From the NCBI GenBank assembly GCA_022571535.1, contig JACZXR010000038.1, forward strand, positions 1 to 10,464: DNA of 10,464 nt, read 5' to 3'. The notes beneath the pieces are model-generated. The model was not told where the DNA came from. It saw only the letters and a list, made by a program, of their open reading frames with translations, and did no database searches. The translations under genes were made by a program, and so were the position numbers. This DNA comes from Deltaproteobacteria bacterium. GTDB taxonomy: Bacteria > Desulfobacterota > Binatia > UBA9968 > CAXXLF01. Below, piece by piece: positions 6,902 through 10,464 of the stretch (the first letter of the stretch is position 1; each line of letters begins with the position of its first letter).

Positions 6902-7231
6902 GTGAAGGTGCTCATTACTGGTGGGGCGGGATTCCTCGGTTCTCATCTGACCGATGCGCTTCTGGCCCAAGGAGACGAGGTTACAATCCTTGATGTGGCT
7001 CCAGACCTTAAAGTGCGCCATCATTTGGGGAATCCGAGGTTCCGTTTTGTTCGCGATTCTATCCTAAACCGAGAGATTCTCGAAGGACTGATCCCATGGT
7101 GCGACTTGATCTATCACTTGGCAGCTGTAGTAGGGGTGGAACATTATGTGGCAGATCCCTATCAGGTTCTCAATGTTAATGTGAATGGGACACAAAATAT
7201 TCTTAGTGTTAATTGCATGTTAATTGCGTAA
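6902..7231 (+). pseudogene. Truncated NAD-dependent sugar epimerase/decarboxylase (N-terminal third)
   Basis: The first about 101 residues are a clear extended-SDR N-terminus: LITGGAGFLGSHL (glycine motif, 4-16), an acidic residue ending beta-2 (ILDVAP) for the NAD ribose, DSI at about 52-54, and YHLAAVVGVEHYV. After NVNVNGTQNIL homology stops; eight unrelated residues and TAA follow. The family is usually about 310-350 aa, and the Ser and Tyr-x3-Lys catalytic residues are missing, so the product cannot be active. The rest of the gene is not found downstream. GTG 6902 has a strong ribosome binding site. Given the ArnC- and ArnA-like neighbours, the intact gene may have encoded a UDP-glucuronate decarboxylase or similar sugar nucleotide enzyme. 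The break could be biological or an assembly join. Confidence 0.8.
7208..7227. repeat. 9-bp direct repeat at the epimerase break
   Basis: GTTAATTGC occurs at 7208-7216 and again at 7219-7227, with two bases between. GTTA (7219-7222) also mirrors TAAC (7229-7232). It lies a few bases after epimerase homology ends. Repeated short motifs next to a TG dinucleotide (7207-7208) occur at the ends of some insertion sequences such as the IS21 family, but no matching right end or transposase is in the window. Confidence 0.4.
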
Positions 7232-7427
7232 CTTACTGTCTTTCTGATATTTCTTTCGAGACCCATTTCGGTTTTTGCGCGGATTCCGGTACTTCTGATA
7301 CGCTGATTCTTACGAAACTACACGAAGAAGATTTCGGATCTCTGCGGATACATTGCAACTTGATTATCGGGTCGAATCTCCGAGTCACAAGAAAGTTGCA
7401 CTTCCTCGCTTGACGAATAAGATGGAA
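7232..7427. other. Gene-free stretch after the junction
   Basis: No convincing gene on either strand. Loosely repeated elements built on TTTCG, ATTCCGG and CTGAT (for example TTCTGATAC at 7290-7298) recall the multiple short repeats inside some insertion sequence ends. Nothing here can be assigned. Confidence 0.3.
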
Positions 7428-7742
7428 GTTGAGGCTTTGGCCTCAACGTTAACAGGTTCGCCTGTTGATGGCCGCCCTGCTGAAAGAGGCCCGAGCCTTC
7501 GCCGGTATTGGGGGCGGTGGACGCGGAAGGCAAAATCGGCAGCGAAACTGGTGAGTGAAAGCTGATCAGTCGAACTGACGGAACGCTTTGAGGAACTCGG
7601 AAGAATCAAAGTGGTATGCCTTGGGTAGCCCGATACGAAAAACAGATTCGGGCTTGGACGCGGGGAACTCGCCGCAAGGGGGGTGAACCGGGAAAGAGCC
7701 AAGAAAATGGGACATGCAGACCTGCCCCAGCGTCCTCTAAGC
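7428..7742 (+). ncRNA. Candidate structured RNA locus, family not recognised
   Basis: Successive strong stems occur. GTTGAGGC/GCCTCAAC has a TTTG loop (7428-7447). AACAGG/CCTGTT has a TTCG loop (7451-7466) and extends by wobble pairs to 7447-7470. GCCTTC (7495-7500) pairs with GAAGGC (7526-7531) around an inner GCC/GGC. TCAGT/ACTGA (7566-7578) sits within AAAGC/GCTTT (7558-7562, 7585-7589); CTTTGA/TCAAAG (7586-7611) competes with this outer stem. AGCCCGA/TCGGGCT spans 7627-7654. GGACGCGGGG (7656-7665) pairs over 59 bases with 7725-7735, leaving one bulged A. A strong terminator follows at once. Short ORFs here have no recognisable product. The strand is inferred from the terminator and from the + strand gene downstream. 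It could equally be debris of a mobile element. Confidence 0.35.
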
Positions 7743-7770
7743 AAAAAAGCGGCCAGTTGGCCGCTTTTTT
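7743..7770 (+). terminator. Strong intrinsic terminator, potentially bidirectional
   Basis: AAAAAA, then GCGGCC-AGTT-GGCCGC, then TTTTTT: a GC-rich stem with a tetraloop flanked by A6 and T6, which also extends the helix. It can stop transcription from either side. It ends whatever is transcribed from the hairpin-rich region and insulates the gene at 7850. Confidence 0.85.
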
Positions 7771-7777
7771 CGTTGTA

Positions 7778-7805
7778 TTGACGCAAAACCTGAAAGCGCT
7801 ACGCT
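7778..7805 (+). promoter_or_regulatory. Possible sigma-70-type promoter for the 78-aa gene
   Basis: TTGACG (7778-7783) and TACGCT (7800-7805) are 16 bases apart, leaving a leader of about 40 bases to the ATG at 7850. The -10 element is a weak match. The position, directly after a terminator and before a gene, supports the call. Confidence 0.35.
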
Positions 7806-7849
7806 TATCAGCAATGCTCCACAATTCGGGCGCCTAGAAGAAGAATCCC

Positions 7850-8086
7850 ATGTCCAGACAACTTGCGAGCAACGCCGAACTCACAAGGATGATTCAGGAC
7901 CGAATCAGCGAAGGTAAAGAGTTCGATTGCCGCGATGTGAAGGTTGAGTCTGTGCGTTGGCACGAGCCTGATGAAACCGGCTGTAACTGGAACTGGAGCG
8001 TCTATAACGGTCCCCCGCCATGCTATGCGGTTGTCAGTGCAATCGTTTCCGATCTTCGGCGCCGATACAACCTCAGAGATGATTGA
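7850..8086 (+). CDS. 78-aa conserved-looking hypothetical protein
   Basis: I do not recognise a characterised family. The protein is soluble, with no membrane segment. It has a polar, probably helical start (residues 1-22), a central Trp- and Cys-rich part (VRWHEPDETGCNWNWSVYNG) with Cys residues in that part and in PPPCYA, and a helix ending in DLRRRYNLRDD. A purine-rich site AGAAGAAG (7837-7844) precedes the ATG at a normal distance. It lies just after a strong terminator and a possible promoter, so it is probably its own transcription unit. Codon use looks normal. It converges on the next gene. Confidence 0.65.
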   Translation: MSRQLASNAELTRMIQDRISEGKEFDCRDVKVESVRWHEPDETGCNWNWSVYNGPPPCYAVVSAIVSDLRRRYNLRDD

Positions 8087-8100
8087 GGATTAATGAAGCC

Positions 8101-8116
8101 GGGCCATCCCTGGCCC
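8101..8116. terminator. Hairpin between convergent genes
   Basis: GGGCCA-TCCC-TGGCCC is a perfect 6-bp stem with a 4-base loop, placed between the ends of converging genes (stops at 8086 and 8125). No T-run follows on either strand, so it is a weak terminator candidate at best. Confidence 0.3.
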
Positions 8117-8124
8117 AGCAATTC

Positions 8125-8331
8125 CTAACCGACGACAAGTGCGAAGAGCAAAATAATTGCGCCGATGACAACAAACACTATTCCGTACATCAGAAGGAAG
8201 GCGATAAACCCGGCGAAGCCTTCCTTATGTAATCCAAAGTTAACCCCAATAATGATTGCGGCAACAAAGGCAAGAGCAGCTACGAATTCAAACGTGCCGA
8301 ACGGCCTAGCGCGGATAACTTCCCCGACCAA
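8125..8331 (-). CDS. Small two-helix membrane protein, function unknown
   Basis: 68 aa, almost entirely hydrophobic after a short polar start. Segment one is about residues 15-31 (FEFVAALAFVAAIIIGV). A short loop follows (NFGLHKEGFAG), and segment two is about 41-67, ending in LLFALVVG. No family is recognised. The frame is closed upstream by a stop at 8341-8343 and holds no ATG before the first helix; TTG at 8331 is the best start, without an obvious ribosome binding site. The odd start leaves some doubt, and it may be the remains of a longer gene. The hydrophobic pattern and lack of charged residues within the helices favour a real membrane protein. Confidence 0.45.
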   Translation of the reverse strand: MVGEVIRARPFGTFEFVAALAFVAAIIIGVNFGLHKEGFAGFIAFLLMYGIVFVVIGAIILLFALVVG

Positions 8332-8351
8332 CAGGGTTATTCACAACTTAG

Positions 8352-8585
8352 TTAGCGTCGCTCCTTATAGAAGTACGCCAAGCAGTCACGCTCGACCTCT
8401 GCTTTTGTAGGGTTGCCTGTGAAGAAGTCATCCTTATTTGCCACGCAATATTCCATGTACGCAGTTCTGGCGCCTTCCTCCTGTTGAGCTGCAACGTGGG
8501 CAGGCCACCAAGCATGAAAAGCAATGGCGGCAGCGATGGCAAATAGCCCGGCGGTCAGCAGCAGCGAGTTTCTGGAATACTTCAT
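8352..8585 (-). CDS. Small exported or membrane-anchored protein, function unknown
   Basis: 77 aa. The N-terminus has a basic start (MKYSR) and a hydrophobic stretch (about 7-24) followed by HAWWPAHVAAQ, fitting a signal peptide with possible cleavage after VAA, or an uncleaved anchor. The remaining about 42 residues are polar with two Cys (47 and 68) that could form a disulphide in the periplasm, and end in AYFYKERR. The ATG at 8585 is preceded by AGGA about ten bases away. The frame is open further upstream but there overlaps the DUF1330 gene, so this start is preferred. It shares strand with the DUF1330 gene (38 bp gap), so co-transcription is possible. No family is recognised. Confidence 0.6.
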   Translation of the reverse strand: MKYSRNSLLLTAGLFAIAAAIAFHAWWPAHVAAQQEEGARTAYMEYCVANKDDFFTGNPTKAEVERDCLAYFYKERR

Positions 8586-8622
8586 TTGTCTAGTTTCCTG
8601 ATATGCGATTGGCGCTGCAGCC

Positions 8623-8910
8623 TCAGTCGCCGGGGAAGAGCAGCAAACTGCTCTGCGTCGCGTTGAGCCGCATGGGAAGCGCCGCCTGGTACTCGGGCGA
8701 GTTGTACCAGGTCTTGGCTGCCTCTTTGTTTGGGAACTCGATGACGACCCCTGAGAACGCGTTCCACTCGCCATCGAGCTTCTCGATATCGCCGCTCGCC
8801 AAAAATTTGCCGCCATGAGCCGCGACCGTCGGGGCGGCGGTTTCCGCATACTTGCTCATCAAATCAGGATCCTTCAGCTCGGCAAGGCTGGCGACTACAT
8901 ATGCTGCCAT
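8623..8910 (-). CDS. DUF1330 family protein (dimeric alpha-beta barrel)
   Basis: 95 aa, the normal length for DUF1330. The opening AAYVVASLAELKDPDLMSKY, the middle AAHGGKFLASGDIEKLDGEW, and the FPNKEAAKTWYNSPEYQAA block are the hallmarks of this ferredoxin-like barrel family, which is very common in soil Alphaproteobacteria and Betaproteobacteria. The biochemical role is unknown; the fold suggests a small-molecule-binding or monooxygenase-like dimer in the cytoplasm. A strong ribosome binding site (AGGGAGGAG on the minus strand) precedes ATG 8910. It is probably the first gene of a short minus-strand unit with the exported protein at 8352-8585. Confidence 0.9.
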   Translation of the reverse strand: MAAYVVASLAELKDPDLMSKYAETAAPTVAAHGGKFLASGDIEKLDGEWNAFSGVVIEFPNKEAAKTWYNSPEYQAALPMRLNATQSSLLLFPGD

Positions 8911-9149
8911 GACTCTCCTCCCTGTTTGAATGTGCTGGAATTGGGGTCAGCAGAAGACGTGGAGCGTCAGCATAGCACCCCTCGGCTGGACTTCCGATGT
9001 GGGTCAAAAACCGGTGGCATGAGGCGCGTTGAGCGAACGGCAGCTTTCTGATCCGCAAGCGGACGTTTAAGATCGAGTGATTTTATGCATGATGTTCGCA
9101 AAGCGGCTTACAATTTTGCGGTCGCCCGTTGAGACATTGGAGTACAAAC
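8911..9149. other. 239-bp divergent intergenic region
   Basis: It lies between the divergent DUF1330 and GFA genes and must hold their promoters. I could not assign boxes with confidence. It includes a short hairpin, TCCGC-AA-GCGGA, near 9051-9062. Its style, including GGGTCAAAAACCGG and CGGCAGCTTTCTGATCCGC, recalls decayed sequence often seen between genes in Rhizobiales; this is an impression from memory. Confidence 0.3.
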
Positions 9150-9554
9150 ATGCGAACTGGTGGATGCCAATGTGGCAGCGTGCGGTACCAGTGTGTCGAA
9201 CAGCCAGTTGAACTTTACATCTGTCATTGCAAAGAGTGTCGCAAGCAATCTGCGTCGGCATTCGGCATTTCCTTCTTTGTACCTCGCGCAAGTTTTCATC
9301 TCATTAGCGGAACACCTCGATATTGGGCTAGAGACACGGATAGCGGACGGAAGCTCGAGTGTGCCTTTTGTCCAGCGTGTGGATCACGCCTCTGGCATCA
9401 ATCATCTGGCAAATCTGAGACGATATCAGTGAAGGGCGGATCTCTGGATGAGCCGGTGGATATCTCGAATGCAGTTCACATTTGGACATCAAGCAAACTC
9501 CCGAGTGTAGTAATACCGGAGGGTACAAGACAATTTACCGAAGAACCGGACTAA
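9150..9554 (+). CDS. GFA-family zinc-binding protein (Gfa/CENP-V-like)
   Basis: 134 aa with the Zn-binding Cys pattern of the GFA (glutathione-dependent formaldehyde-activating enzyme-like) family: Gly-Gly-Cys6-x-Cys8-Gly at the start, CHCKECRKQSASAF with Cys25, Cys27 and Cys30, and CAFCPACGSRLW with Cys71, Cys74 and Cys77. The fold is a small beta-rich zinc domain. The founding member was reported to promote S-hydroxymethylglutathione formation, but most members have no proven function, so only the family is assigned. The ATG at 9150 is chosen over an upstream in-frame TTG (9129) because TTGGAG (9137-9142) is well placed for it. It is a single gene, divergent from the DUF1330 gene. Confidence 0.9.
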   Translation: MRTGGCQCGSVRYQCVEQPVELYICHCKECRKQSASAFGISFFVPRASFHLISGTPRYWARDTDSGRKLECAFCPACGSRLWHQSSGKSETISVKGGSLDEPVDISNAVHIWTSSKLPSVVIPEGTRQFTEEPD

Positions 9555-9809
9555 TCTGACTGTCTGCTTCTGGCCGTTAGCTGCCCTTCAATTCAATGAT
9601 TTTCTTCCGATATGAAGGTCCGCTTTCGGGAAAAGCAGACGTTCACGGTCTAACCTAGGAGTGCCGTCAATTCTTGATCTGGGGAATGACTGCTTTATCC
9701 TCTATACCGGACGTACATGCAGCCACTGTTGGAAAAGCTCGCAGCATTGAACTCGCCGCGAAACGTGCCGCCATATCTGCCAATTGTTGCATGCCCTTAT
9801 TTGATAGCT
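9555..9809. other. Intergenic region, no strong gene
   Basis: It lies between the end of the GFA gene and the end of the membrane-protein gene, which converge. A weak minus-strand ORF is listed separately. The stretch TCCGCTTTCGGGAAAAGCAG near 9619 and the bases around it look like decayed intergenic filler. No terminator with a T-run was found. Confidence 0.25.
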
Positions 9810-9813
9810 TCAC
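9667..9813 (-). CDS. Tentative 48-aa ORF coupled to the membrane-protein gene
   Basis: A GTG (9813-9811) overlaps the stop of the membrane-protein gene (TGA 9812-9810) in a four-base GTGA overlap, the usual geometry of translational coupling. The product begins KLSNKGMQQLADMAARFAAS and runs to a stop at 9669-9667. The first part could form an amphipathic helix. The frame is open a little further upstream, within the larger gene. There is no recognisable family, and chance overlap is quite possible. Confidence 0.22.
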   Translation of the reverse strand: MKLSNKGMQQLADMAARFAASSMLRAFPTVAACTSGIEDKAVIPQIKN

Positions 9814-10439
9814 CCATTTCCCATTGAAATATTCCAGTACCTCGCCGCTCTATACGTTTCGTAGCCAAGACCGATAAGAGACCCGACGAGCGTACAGATT
9901 GCGAACCAACCACTATGCCCGCTAAACCATATCCAGCTGCCCGCCAATATCAAGGCGGTGACTACAGTGATTTGCGGTGCGAAGTCCCTGAGTGTCGCCG
10001 GCAAGAACCGATCAAAAAACTCGCGATTTGCCGGGTCAATCCGGGCACGCTTCATTGCCCGGTGATTGATGAAATTCGTAGTGCCATATATTAGTGCCAG
10101 AACGATAATCCAAAGCGCGAGTTTCTCTGCGCCCATAATCTCGATCATCAAGAACTGAATCAGACCGACGAAAAATGGCCAAATCGAATCCGATACCGTC
10201 GGTGTCCATCGAAAGCGCATTAACATACCTGCATACATCAGCCAGATTAGGATGATCACGTAAAGGCTCGCCGCAATTTGAAGCCAACCGAGCAACGCGA
10301 CCACACTGATCTCGAATATCTCGGTTCGATGGCGCGTGTGGTCCCAGAGAAATTCGAGAGCGAGTGCCTGCACAATGCTGAGCAGCGTCAGCAAGACCAT
10401 GGGAAATCTATCCTTGGCGCGATTGCGGATGGTGTCCAT
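9810..10439 (-). CDS. Polytopic integral membrane protein, function unknown
   Basis: 209 aa with about six hydrophobic segments: residues about 14-32, 44-70, 84-102, 105-122, 155-171 and 175-191. A polar loop, HRAMKRARIDPANREFFDRF (about 127-146), is probably cytoplasmic under the positive-inside rule. No catalytic motif is recognised. The N-terminus is short and basic (MDTIRNRAKDRF). The start is ATG 10439, preceded by GGGAG at a normal distance; a TTG immediately before it is less likely. It converges on the GFA gene. Its stop overlaps a possible small downstream ORF. Confidence 0.72.
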   Translation of the reverse strand: MDTIRNRAKDRFPMVLLTLLSIVQALALEFLWDHTRHRTEIFEISVVALLGWLQIAASLYVIILIWLMYAGMLMRFRWTPTVSDSIWPFFVGLIQFLMIEIMGAEKLALWIIVLALIYGTTNFINHRAMKRARIDPANREFFDRFLPATLRDFAPQITVVTALILAGSWIWFSGHSGWFAICTLVGSLIGLGYETYRAARYWNISMGNG

Positions 10440-10464
10440 CAAATTCTCCCTCGATGTGTCTCTT

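Noticed and set aside
7353..7565. 70-aa plus-strand ORF in the hairpin-rich region
   Set aside because: No recognisable product and no clear ribosome binding site; its codons are dictated by strong stems, pointing to structure rather than protein.
7627..7654. AGCCCGA hairpin as group II intron domain V
   Set aside because: Length and internal bulge do not match the 34-nt domain V consensus. No intron-encoded reverse transcriptase or GTGYG 5' end was seen.
7428..7742. Retron ncRNA or guide RNA of a nuclease system
   Set aside because: No reverse transcriptase, IscB, TnpB or Cas gene is in the window to support it.
7385..7786. 133-aa minus-strand ORF in the hairpin-rich region
   Set aside because: It is Ser/Pro/Arg-rich with no domain, and it runs through the bidirectional terminator, so it is unlikely to be coding.
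9674..9877. 67-aa plus-strand ORF
   Set aside because: It overlaps the end of the convergent membrane-protein gene, lacks a ribosome binding site and resembles no family.
1..10464. CRISPR array, tRNA or rRNA genes
   Set aside because: No regularly spaced repeats of about 25-40 bases, no cloverleaf with a T-arm and anticodon arm, and no rRNA signature were seen on either strand.

Overview
The window appears to hold two blocks of different character that meet near position 7205. Everything below was read by eye; no database search was run.

LEFT BLOCK (about 1-7204), all on the + strand. A 350-bp leader with inverted repeats precedes a FabL-type enoyl-ACP reductase/SDR (353-1114). Four tightly packed genes follow in the order hotdog, ketosynthase (KS), hotdog, KS: 1256-1690, 1692-2981, 2986-3471 and 3444-4769. 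This looks like a type II fatty-acid- or polyketide-like set. The first KS has lost the nucleophilic Cys and one catalytic His, so it resembles a chain-length factor. The second KS keeps the full Cys-His-His triad. The two hotdog proteins have lost opposite halves of the FabZ His/Glu dyad: the first keeps Glu, the second keeps His. In FabA/FabZ the two residues come from opposite subunits, so the pair could form a heterodimeric dehydratase with one composite active site. No acyl carrier protein or dedicated ketoreductase is visible. Three sugar/lipid-carrier genes follow: an ArnC-like undecaprenyl-phosphate glycosyltransferase (4779-5756), a stand-alone ArnA-like formyltransferase (5753-6691) and, after a 210-bp repeat-rich spacer, the N-terminal third of an NAD-dependent sugar epimerase/decarboxylase (6902-7231).

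JUNCTION (about 7205-7231). Epimerase homology stops after about 101 residues beside a 9-bp direct repeat. This could be a mobile-element end, a deletion or rearrangement, or a chimeric assembly.

RIGHT BLOCK (about 7232-10464). It starts with about 620 bp without a convincing gene. That stretch is dense in hairpins and ends in a strong intrinsic terminator, so it may hold a structured RNA. Small unrelated genes on both strands follow: a 78-aa unknown protein (+), a small two-helix membrane protein (-), a small exported or anchored protein (-), a DUF1330 protein (-), a GFA-family zinc protein (+) and a polytopic membrane protein (-), perhaps with a tiny coupled ORF after it.

ORGANISM (inference). 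The short-period intergenic filler and TTG/GTG starts on the left recall uncultivated soil or groundwater lineages such as NC10. The gene content and intergenic style on the right recall Alphaproteobacteria, especially Rhizobiales. I cannot tell whether this is one genome with a recent insertion or an assembly artefact.
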